Positions 1 to 5,732 of a stretch of 7,925 nucleotides of DNA are shown here, piece after piece. The notes under the pieces are model-generated. The model was not told the DNA's origin and searched no databases. It saw nothing but the letters and a program-made list of their open reading frames with translations. Origin of the DNA: Bacteroidales bacterium (lineage in GTDB: Bacteria; Bacteroidota; Bacteroidia; Bacteroidales; WCHB1-69); the NCBI GenBank assembly GCA_028683685.1, contig JAQUHH010000101.1, positions 1 to 7,925 on the forward strand. The letters are read 5' to 3'. The position numbers and the translations under genes were made by a program. The first letter of the stretch is position 1; the number at the start of each line of letters is the position of its first letter.

Positions 1-433
1 TCCCGTCTTTTGCCACAGCAGCAACAGGAGGCGTATTAATAACTTTTGGATTTACCGACATTTGTACGGCTTCAAAAACGTCACGGCCTGCCAAATCAAT
101 AGCTGTTGCCGATTTGAAAGTTAAATCAATATTGGCTTTGTCTGCTGAAATCAAAGCATTGACAACTCGTTTAACTTGGCCTCCAGCCAGAAAGTGAGCT
201 TCTAAGTCGTTTCTATTGAGAGGAATGCCCGCTTTTGTTCCAGTAATTAAAGCGTTGACAATAATTGATGGTGGAACTTTACGCCAACGCATCAAAATAA
301 GCTGAATTAAAGAAATTCTTACGCCTGAAACCAAAGCTGAAAACCATAATCCTACGGGAATCATCCATAAGAATAACCATAACAAAATTATTACACCTAC
401 AGCTATCGCTGCTAACAAGCCTACATTTTCCAT
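1..433 (-). CDS. floA: Flotillin-like protein FloA, N-terminal part (cut by window edge)
   Basis: This is the first 144 codons of a flotillin-like SPFH-family scaffold protein; the C-terminal part lies beyond the left edge. FloA proteins form membrane foci that organise lipid microdomains and are usually about 330 residues long. I translated the start directly: ATG at 433, then a hydrophobic N-terminus (about residues 5-45) containing IILLWLFLWMIPVGLWF, which anchors the protein in the membrane. It is followed by the conserved stretches HFLAGGQVKRVVNALI, ATAIDLAGRDVFEAVQM and SVNPKVINTP, which closely resemble Bacillus FloA (YqfA) as I remember it. The start codon lies 3 nt after the nfeD stop, so the two are almost certainly cotranscribed. 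The nfeD-floA pairing is widespread. Family identity is confident; the missing C-terminus cannot be judged. Confidence 0.95.
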   Translation of the reverse strand, partial: MENVGLLAAIAVGVIILLWLFLWMIPVGLWFSALVSGVRISLIQLILMRWRKVPPSIIVNALITGTKAGIPLNRNDLEAHFLAGGQVKRVVNALISADKANIDLTFKSATAIDLAGRDVFEAVQMSVNPKVINTPPVAAVAKDG

Positions 434-436
434 AAT

Positions 437-904
437 TTATTTTTTTGTTTTTACAATTATTTTGTTTCTATTTACTTTTACAACGATTAATTCAGTGTTT
501 TCATCCACAAATTCTCCTAAGGTGTGAACTTCGTACAATTCTCCTTCAATTCGTGCTTTACCTGAAGGGGCTAAGCGAGATATGGAAATACCTTCGGAAC
601 CAACTTTTACAAGCGTTTCATCGATGGTATTCATTTTGGAGTCTATGCTGTCATTTAACATGAGCCGTTTCCATGTATTGGACCGCAATGACATTACAAA
701 TAACAATACCATGATAAAGGCGGATATGATTAATGTAATGTTTCCAGCCATCGTGCCGTATACAGAATATGCTTGAAAGATTCCAAAAACGACACTCACA
801 AACCCGATTATTCCCACAATGCCAACTCCTGGAATCACTAGGATTTCTAGTAAAATGACGACAATACCAATGGCGATTAAAAATACAATTGCTCCCCAGC
901 CCAT
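437..904 (-). CDS. nfeD: NfeD-family membrane protein, short form
   Basis: A 155-residue NfeD-like protein of the short type that lacks the ClpP-like serine protease domain of long NfeD. NfeD proteins are partners of flotillins and stomatins in the membrane. Three hydrophobic segments are visible at about residues 3-22, 25-46 and 56-74. A soluble C-terminal domain follows (about 97-153) with the SGKARIEGELYEV and VVKVNRNKIIVK strands typical of the NfeD OB-fold. It sits between clpS (2 nt upstream) and floA (3 nt downstream), so it should be translated from the same mRNA. The start is the ATG at 904; no Shine-Dalgarno is seen, which is normal for this phylum. The specific role is inferred from the floA neighbour and is not shown by the sequence. 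Confidence 0.9.
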   Translation of the reverse strand: MGWGAIVFLIAIGIVVILLEILVIPGVGIVGIIGFVSVVFGIFQAYSVYGTMAGNITLIISAFIMVLLFVMSLRSNTWKRLMLNDSIDSKMNTIDETLVKVGSEGISISRLAPSGKARIEGELYEVHTLGEFVDENTELIVVKVNRNKIIVKTKK

Positions 905-906
905 AA

Positions 907-1182
907 TTAATTATGAATTTCGGCATTCAAACCACGATCGATAATAGAGCGTCTCATGCTTACCAATTTTGTTTTTTCGCCTTGTTTAACAACACACTTG
1001 CCTTTATGATGTGTAATCCATGCACATTGTTCCGCTTGAAGCGGATCATGTTCACAAATATCAATTAAAGTATCTACAACATAATCGAAAGAATTCACGT
1101 CGTCATTTAGCAAAATCAGTTGATTCTGTGATGTTTGTTCGCTCTTATAATCAGATATAGTTTCGTTTTCTTCTTTAACCAT
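907..1182 (-). CDS. clpS: ClpS, N-degron adaptor of the Clp protease
   Basis: A 91-residue ClpS adaptor. ClpS binds destabilising N-terminal residues of substrates and hands them to the ClpA/ClpC unfoldase for degradation in the cytoplasm. The short flexible N-terminus (about residues 1-20) is followed by the core domain with the substrate-pocket motif NDD at 26-28 and a His at 58 in ITHHKGK, matching E. coli Asn34-Asp35-Asp36 and His66. The position of the E. coli gatekeeper Met40 is Phe32 here. The CEHDPLQAEQC helix and the KGKCVVKQG strand are typical of Bacteroidetes ClpS. The length suits the family (about 90-110). It is the first gene of a clpS-nfeD-floA operon with a strong promoter just upstream. 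The ATG at 1182 is the only sensible start. Confidence 0.95.
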   Translation of the reverse strand: MVKEENETISDYKSEQTSQNQLILLNDDVNSFDYVVDTLIDICEHDPLQAEQCAWITHHKGKCVVKQGEKTKLVSMRRSIIDRGLNAEIHN

Positions 1183-1205
1183 GTTCGTTTTTTTTTCTTA
1201 ATCAC

Positions 1206-1235
1206 CAAATATAATACTTTTTAAATGCTTGTCAA
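1206..1235 (-). promoter_or_regulatory. Bacteroidetes-type promoter for clpS-nfeD-floA
   Basis: Read on the minus strand, TTGAC (1235-1231) is followed, with 19 nt between TTG and the next box, by TATATTTG (1213-1206), a perfect TAnnTTTG. Transcription would start near 1200 and leave a leader of only about 15-20 nt before the clpS ATG, an A-rich leader without Shine-Dalgarno. It is one of the two best promoter matches in the window. It overlaps the inverted repeat at 1213-1247. Confidence 0.75.
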
Positions 1236-1247
1236 GTAAAAAGTATT
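1213..1247. repeat. Inverted repeat between lon and clpS (operator or weak terminator)
   Basis: AATACTTTTTA (1213-1223) and TAAAAAGTATT (1237-1247) are perfect 11-nt inverted arms separated by 13 nt. Inside lie CTTG and CAAG (1228-1231, 1233-1236). On the plus strand the right arm runs into a T-rich tract (1246-1259), but no plus-strand gene ends here. On the minus strand, the direction of lon transcription, the repeat lies 21 nt beyond the lon stop but is not followed by a U-run. It encloses most of the clpS promoter, so an operator is as plausible as a terminator. Confidence 0.4.
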
Positions 1248-1268
1248 TTTTTCTTTTTATTTAACGTG

Positions 1269-3719
1269 TTAATATTTTAAAATTTCACCGTCCGTACTTT
1301 TCGTTAGAACAATTTGAATCACTTCGTCCATGGAGTCAACGAAGAAAAACTGAATGTCTTTTCTGTACTTTTCTTCAATTTCGACGATGTCTTTTTGATT
1401 GTCAGAACTCAATATAATATTGAATATAGAAGCTCTGCGAGCTGCTAATATTTTTTCTTTAATGCCGCCTACTGGCAGTACTTTTCCACGGAGTGTAATT
1501 TCTCCAGTCATTGCAAATTTGCTATTAACAACTCTTCGGGTAAGTGCCGAAACCATGGCGGTTAATAGGGTAATTCCAGCAGATGGGCCGTCTTTTGGCG
1601 TAGCTCCTTCTGGAACGTGAATATGTAGATTTATCTTCTCTAAATATTCAGGTTCAATGCCAAAATCAAGGCTGTGCGATTTAATGTATTCAAATGCAAT
1701 GGTGGCCGATTCTTTCATTACGTCCCCTAAATTGCCAGTGATTGACAAAAGTCCTTTGCCTCTGCTTACGGATGCTTCCACAAAAAGAATTTCTCCTCCA
1801 ACCGCTGTCCAAGCCAATCCAGCTGCTACTCCGGAAATCGATTCTTTTAATGCTTGTTCACGTTTAAACATAGGAGGTCCCATTACTTTTTCAACTTCTT
1901 CTACTGTAAATTTGGGTGAAAAAGGCTCATCCATAGCCTTGTATCGAGCTTTTGATCGAATCATTTTAGCAATGTTGCGTTCCAAACCACGAACTCCGGA
2001 TTCACGGGTATAATCTTCGATGACTTTTCGAGTGATGGCGGGCGAAAAATGAACATCTTCTTTGGTCATTCCATGCTCAACCAGTTGCTTAGGTATTAAG
2101 TGACGTTTGGCAATAAATTCTTTCTCTTCGATGGAATAGCCCGAAACATCAATTATTTCCATTCTATCGCGCAAGGCTGGGTGTATGTTGGAAATGTTAT
2201 TTGCAGTAGCAATAAATAAAACTTTGGATAAATCAAATCCTGTTTCTAGAAAATTGTCATAAAAAGAATTGTTTTGTTCGGGGTCAAGAACCTCTAATAA
2301 TGCGGCTGAAGGATCTCCGCTAATATTCATGCCCAAAACTTTGTCAATTTCATCCAGGACAAAAACGGGATTTGCAGACTTTGCTTTTTTCATGCTCTGG
2401 ATAATCCGTCCTGGCATAGCTCCGATATACGTTTTTCGATGCCCTCTAATTTCGGATTCATCGCGCAAACCGCCCAAAGAAACACGAATGTATTTTCGAC
2501 CCAGCGATTCTGCAATCGACTTGCCCAATGATGTTTTTCCAACGCCCGGAGGTCCGTACAAACATAAAATTGGAGATTTCATATCGTCTTTTAACTTTAA
2601 GACTGCTAAATAATCAATAATTCTATCTTTTACTTTTTCCAATCCATAATGGTCTCTGTCTAGTACTTTTCGGCTCCGAGTTAAATCTAAAAGATCTTTT
2701 GTATATTCGTTCCATGGCAATTCGACAAATGTTTCCAAATAATTTACTTGAATGGAATAGTCTGGTGATTGCATATTTAAACGACTTAGTTTTTGTAACT
2801 CTTTTTCAAAAATTTTAGCCGTTTCATTATCCCATTTTTTTAGAGCTGCTTTTTCTTTAAAAATTTTTATGGTTTCTTCAATTGGGTTTCCTCCAAGTTC
2901 TTCTTGAATTGTTTTTAGTTGCTGAGAAAGAAAATAATCGCGCTGTTGCTTGTCAATGTCCAGCTTTACTTTATTTTGAATTTTGCTCTTTAATTTGGAT
3001 AATTCAAGTTCTCCCGATAAGTATTTTATGACTTGATTTGCAAATGTAAACATATCATTTATCTCAAGTAATTCTTGTTTTTCGGAAATTTCAATATTTA
3101 AGTTTGATGAAACGAAATTGATTAAATAGTTTGGACTTTCGATGTTTTTTATCGCAAATCCAGCTTCTGAAGGTAAGTTTGGTGAATTTTTAATGATTTG
3201 CAAAGCCATGTCTTTGATGGAATCATTAATTGCTTTGAAATCTGCATTCTCAAAAGGAATCTGTGATTCTTGGCTTATTTCATACGCTTCTACTTTTGCC
3301 ATATGATACGGCTCTGTTTGAAGCATTTCAATGATTTTAAACTTCCGAACCCCTTGTATGATAATGGTTGTAGTTCCATCGGGCATCTGAAAAGATTTAA
3401 TGATTCTTGCCAAAGTGCCAATTTTATACATGTCCTCAAATTCGGGATCTTCTACGTTCATGTCTAATTGAGCGACAACTCCAACGAGTTTATTTGTTTT
3501 GTAGTACTCTTTTACTAATTTTATTGATTTATCGCGACCTACTGTTATCGGAATAACCACGCCAGGAAACAATACAGTGTTGCGTAAAGGTAGGATGGGC
3601 AATATTTCAGGAATGGGGGTCGTGCGAATCGAATTTTCATCTTCAGTACTCATGAGTGGAATAAATTCGGCTTCACCGTTTAATAAATCAGATAATTCAA
3701 AGTCTTTGTTATGTTTCAT
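1269..3719 (-). CDS. lon: ATP-dependent Lon protease (LonA)
   Basis: An 816-residue LonA, the cytoplasmic AAA+ serine protease that degrades misfolded and regulatory proteins. The order is: N-terminal substrate-binding LON domain (about 38-235, starting at ILPILPLRNTVLFPG), a helical coiled-coil linker (about 240-330), the AAA+ module and the S16 protease domain. Walker A is GPPGVGKTS at 389-397 and Walker B is VFVLDEID at 452-459. Asn507 is sensor-1, Arg519 the likely arginine finger and Arg577 in SGVRGLE sensor-2. The proteolytic dyad is Ser713 in DGPSAG and Lys756 in GGIKEK, 43 residues apart as in E. coli Ser679/Lys722; Thr738, Glu740 and His699/His701 also match. It is slightly longer than E. 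coli Lon (784). The N-terminal EFIPLM segment is, as I recall, common in Bacteroidetes Lon and supports the ATG at 3719. Complete and apparently active; it has its own upstream region. Confidence 0.98.
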   Translation of the reverse strand: MKHNKDFELSDLLNGEAEFIPLMSTEDENSIRTTPIPEILPILPLRNTVLFPGVVIPITVGRDKSIKLVKEYYKTNKLVGVVAQLDMNVEDPEFEDMYKIGTLARIIKSFQMPDGTTTIIIQGVRKFKIIEMLQTEPYHMAKVEAYEISQESQIPFENADFKAINDSIKDMALQIIKNSPNLPSEAGFAIKNIESPNYLINFVSSNLNIEISEKQELLEINDMFTFANQVIKYLSGELELSKLKSKIQNKVKLDIDKQQRDYFLSQQLKTIQEELGGNPIEETIKIFKEKAALKKWDNETAKIFEKELQKLSRLNMQSPDYSIQVNYLETFVELPWNEYTKDLLDLTRSRKVLDRDHYGLEKVKDRIIDYLAVLKLKDDMKSPILCLYGPPGVGKTSLGKSIAESLGRKYIRVSLGGLRDESEIRGHRKTYIGAMPGRIIQSMKKAKSANPVFVLDEIDKVLGMNISGDPSAALLEVLDPEQNNSFYDNFLETGFDLSKVLFIATANNISNIHPALRDRMEIIDVSGYSIEEKEFIAKRHLIPKQLVEHGMTKEDVHFSPAITRKVIEDYTRESGVRGLERNIAKMIRSKARYKAMDEPFSPKFTVEEVEKVMGPPMFKREQALKESISGVAAGLAWTAVGGEILFVEASVSRGKGLLSITGNLGDVMKESATIAFEYIKSHSLDFGIEPEYLEKINLHIHVPEGATPKDGPSAGITLLTAMVSALTRRVVNSKFAMTGEITLRGKVLPVGGIKEKILAARRASIFNIILSSDNQKDIVEIEEKYRKDIQFFFVDSMDEVIQIVLTKSTDGEILKY

Positions 3720-3750
3720 TATATTTTCAAAATTTTATTGCATATTTATA

Positions 3751-3799
3751 AGACAATTTGTCTGCTTATTTGATAATTTTATATCATTAAGCTGACAAA
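3751..3799 (-). promoter_or_regulatory. Alternative stem-loops in the lon upstream region
   Basis: Two overlapping inverted repeats lie 31-80 nt before the lon ATG. The larger pairs 3757-3768 (TTTGTCTGCTTA) with 3788-3799 (TAAGCTGACAAA), 11 of 12 positions. Nested inside is a perfect 5-bp stem, TGATA (3771-3775) with TATCA (3782-3786), closing a 6-nt loop. The smaller is the palindrome AGACAA-T-TTGTCT (3751-3763), whose right half is part of the larger stem, so the two structures exclude each other. There is no U-run after either, so this is not a standard terminator of the gene before lon. It may be an operator or a structured 5' leader; which one is not decided by the sequence. Confidence 0.5.
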
Positions 3800-3868
3800 C
3801 AATGTATGCCAAAACAATACCAATTGTTATATTCAGACAGAAATCGGAAAAAAAGTCAGGTTTTTATA

Positions 3869-5098
3869 TTAAAATTTTAATTTTCGATTATGATGTGTGT
3901 TCTTAAAAATGCTGTTTAATATTTTTTCATCATATTTGGTGAATTCAATTCCACGTCTTTCCCATACTCTTTTAGCAACTTCGATGGCTTTAGAAGAGGA
4001 ATAGGTTGCCAAACCGGCAGTGCCGCCCCATGCAAACGAAGGAATAAAGTTTCGTTGGTATCCCGAACCAAAAATATTAGCACATACGCCAATCATGGTG
4101 CCTGTGTTGAACATTGTGTTGATGCCACATTTAACATGGTCGCCCATAATGGTACCACAAAATTGTAAATTAGTATTGATAAATGTTTGGCTTGCATAAC
4201 TCCAAATTCTTACACTATCATAGGTGTTTTTCAGGTTTGATGTATTTGAATCTGCCCCAATATTACACCATTCGCCAATAACCGAATTGCCAAAAAATCC
4301 ATCGTGAGCCTTGTTGGAATATCCAAATATGACCACGTTGTTGAGTTCTCCACCAATTTTTGAATAGGGTCCAATCGTAGTTCCACCATAAATTTTTGCA
4401 CCCATTTTTAATTGAGCATGAGAACATAAGGCAAATGCTCCTCGAATAAGGCAGCCTTCCATGATTTCGGTATTCTCTGCAACGTAAACAGGTCCATCAT
4501 TGACATTTATTGTGGCTCCTTCAATAACAGCTCCTTCTTCGATAAACAGATTTTTTTCGTCCCCAATTAAAAGATTGGTGCTCGAGAGTTTTTGTGATTT
4601 ACGCCCTTTCGTCAAAAGTTTGTAGTCAGCAACAATTTCCTGTTCGTTAAAAGTAAAAATATCCCATGGATTGTTGATTTTTGTATATTCACCAGAAAAT
4701 TCAATAAGTTCTTCTTCAATCGGTTTTTCGTCACTCTCTTCTGAAGTATCGTCGAAAGAAACTTCGTCAAGATTTAAAAAATCATCTCCAGAAATTTGAT
4801 ATGCTAAAATAGTTTCTCCACTAATAATGGATTGATTGGGTTTTAATTTTTTAATCATTTTTACCAATTCTGGATTTGGAATGATAGAAGCATTGATTAA
4901 AGTATTAATCTCTCCTTTTTCTATTGGATATTTATTAGCTAAGTATGGTTCAGTTAAGGTAGAAGTGCCGCAAGCTAAAAACTTCTCCCATTTTTCACGA
5001 ATGGTCATTATTCCAATTCGGATTTCGGCAACCGGTCGAGTAAAGGTAAGTGGTAGTAATTGATTACGGGCACTGTCGTCAAATAATATATAATTCAT
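3869..5098 (-). CDS. GlmU-like bifunctional sugar-nucleotide protein (Bacteroidetes alternate type)
   Basis: A 409-residue protein of the alternate GlmU family of Bacteroidetes, annotated as UDP-GlcNAc pyrophosphorylase / glucosamine-1-phosphate acetyltransferase, acting in peptidoglycan and LPS precursor synthesis. The C-terminal part (about 178-345) is a left-handed beta-helix of hexapeptide repeats, for example AVIEGATINV and AKIYGGTTIGPYSKIGG. SNKAHDGFFGN (261-271) aligns with the GlmU acetyltransferase signature KAGHLTYLGD, making His265 the likely catalytic base. The N-terminal region has PLTFTRPVAEIRIGI (16-30), resembling the sugar-nucleotidyltransferase PLT-TRP motif, but the usual glycine-rich GxGTRM loop is absent; FDDSARNQL stands in its place. 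An acidic stretch (about 105-131) joins the halves. It has its own -7 box. I am sure of the family but less sure that the N-terminal uridylyltransferase activity is retained. Confidence 0.85.
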   Translation of the reverse strand: MNYILFDDSARNQLLPLTFTRPVAEIRIGIMTIREKWEKFLACGTSTLTEPYLANKYPIEKGEINTLINASIIPNPELVKMIKKLKPNQSIISGETILAYQISGDDFLNLDEVSFDDTSEESDEKPIEEELIEFSGEYTKINNPWDIFTFNEQEIVADYKLLTKGRKSQKLSSTNLLIGDEKNLFIEEGAVIEGATINVNDGPVYVAENTEIMEGCLIRGAFALCSHAQLKMGAKIYGGTTIGPYSKIGGELNNVVIFGYSNKAHDGFFGNSVIGEWCNIGADSNTSNLKNTYDSVRIWSYASQTFINTNLQFCGTIMGDHVKCGINTMFNTGTMIGVCANIFGSGYQRNFIPSFAWGGTAGLATYSSSKAIEVAKRVWERRGIEFTKYDEKILNSIFKNTHHNRKLKF

Positions 5099-5269
5099 GT
5101 GTTTAAAGTATTATGTTTTTGGCACTAATAAATCATTCTTCAAATGTACAAAAAAGAATGTTTTGAATAAAATTGTTTATCAATCTTTTCAACAATAATT
5201 TGTTAAAATCTGCTAAATTATGATGATGTTGGTTTGTTCTTTTGAGTTATTACTTGGGTTTGTTGATTT
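5099..5269. other. AT-rich gap without a gene between the GlmU-like gene and the rpmE2 terminator
   Basis: Together with the hairpin at 5270-5329 and 64 nt after it, this makes a 295-nt gene-free stretch. Apart from the -7 box and inverted repeat at 5134-5160 I see nothing coding. There is no long open frame on either strand and no tRNA-like fold. Confidence 0.6.
5134..5160 (-). promoter_or_regulatory. Probable promoter (-7 box) of the GlmU-like gene, inside an inverted repeat
   Basis: On the minus strand TACATTTG (5148-5141) is a perfect TAnnTTTG box, 42 nt before the ATG. No TTG lies at the normal 19-nt distance (the trinucleotide there is TTA), so the -33 element is weak. CATTCTT (5134-5140) and AAGAATG (5154-5160) are perfect 7-nt inverted arms around the box and could be an operator. 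Confidence 0.5.
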
Positions 5270-5329
5270 ATTAAAATAAAACACAAAAAGCATCTCTAAA
5301 TAGAGATGCCAATTGTGTTTTATTTTAAT
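5270..5329 (-). terminator. Strong rho-independent terminator after rpmE2
   Basis: An exceptionally long, nearly perfect hairpin. The inner stem GCATCTCTA/TAGAGATGC (5290-5298, 5301-5309) sits within a 17-bp outer stem (5270-5286 with 5313-5329), separated by a 3/3-nt internal loop. On the minus strand the inner stem is followed by TTTTTGTGTTTTATTTT, the classic layout for ending rpmE2, whose stop is 64 nt upstream. The plus strand also has a T-rich tail after the inner stem, so it may work in both directions. Confidence 0.85.
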
Positions 5330-5393
5330 TGATTTTTTGTTTTAAATATAGAACTCTAAGTCGTGAAAACAATAAAATCAAATAAATTCAATT

Positions 5394-5666
5394 TTATTCT
5401 TGTGGAGTTTTTTTCTCGTAATGTTTTTTGTACTTAGTCATGAATTTATCAACACGACCAGCGGTGTCAACAAGTTTCATTTTGCCAGTAAAGAAAGGAT
5501 GTGAAGTGTTAGAAATCTCTAATTTGATAAGAGGATATTCTTTTCCGTCTTCCCACTCAATAGTATCTTTGGTCTTTACAGTAGAACGAGTCATAAATGC
5601 ATATTCGTTCGACATATCTTTGAAAACAACTAATCTGTAATCTTTTGGATGAATCTCTTTTTTCAT
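5394..5666 (-). CDS. rpmE2: Ribosomal protein L31, type B (zinc-independent)
   Basis: A 90-residue large-subunit ribosomal protein bL31 of the type B (C-minus) class. The family core is clear: KKEIHPKDYRLVVFKDMSN at the N-terminus and ISNTSHPFFTGKMKLVDTAG then RVDKFMTKY at about 51-79. There is no cysteine at all, so it cannot bind zinc like type A L31. In many bacteria the type B form allows L31 function when zinc is scarce; here it may simply be the only form, which a genome search for rpmE would decide. It is a single-gene unit with its own promoter upstream (5695-5725) and a strong terminator downstream. The ATG at 5666 fits both the family start and the promoter spacing. Confidence 0.97.
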   Translation of the reverse strand: MKKEIHPKDYRLVVFKDMSNEYAFMTRSTVKTKDTIEWEDGKEYPLIKLEISNTSHPFFTGKMKLVDTAGRVDKFMTKYKKHYEKKTPQE

Positions 5667-5694
5667 TTCTGCTCTGTATTATTAAATTGGAGTG

Positions 5695-5725
5695 CAAAAT
5701 TACATGTTTTTAATTTAAAAACAAA
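5695..5725 (-). promoter_or_regulatory. Bacteroidetes-type promoter for rpmE2
   Basis: On the minus strand TTTG (5725-5722), exactly 19 nt, then TAATTTTG (5702-5695) is a full match to the -33/-7 consensus. The predicted leader is about 22-25 nt. The -33 box begins only 7 nt after the stop of the acyl-CoA reductase gene. The spacer contains the palindrome GTTTTTAA-T-TTAAAAAC (5706-5722), which may be just A/T composition or a weak end for the upstream transcript. Confidence 0.75.
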
Positions 5726-5732
5726 ACTTTAA

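Noticed and set aside
651..926. A 91-codon minus-strand frame overlapping nfeD and the end of clpS
   Set aside because: It is in another frame of the clear nfeD gene; its composition (many Cys, His, Trp and Arg) is unlike a real protein here.
1399..2613. Several plus-strand open frames of 73-118 codons opposite lon
   Set aside because: They are antisense shadows of the strongly conserved lon coding frame, with no family resemblance, promoter or plausible start of their own.
3800..3868. Candidate lon promoter around TTGTTTTGGCATACATTGTTTG
   Set aside because: None of the spacings gives TAnnTTTG; at least two positions mismatch in every register.
5706..5722. GTTTTTAA-T-TTAAAAAC palindrome as a terminator for the acyl-CoA reductase
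   Set aside because: It is pure A/T apart from its ends, lies within the rpmE2 promoter spacer and has no T-run after it in the right direction; too weak for a separate call.
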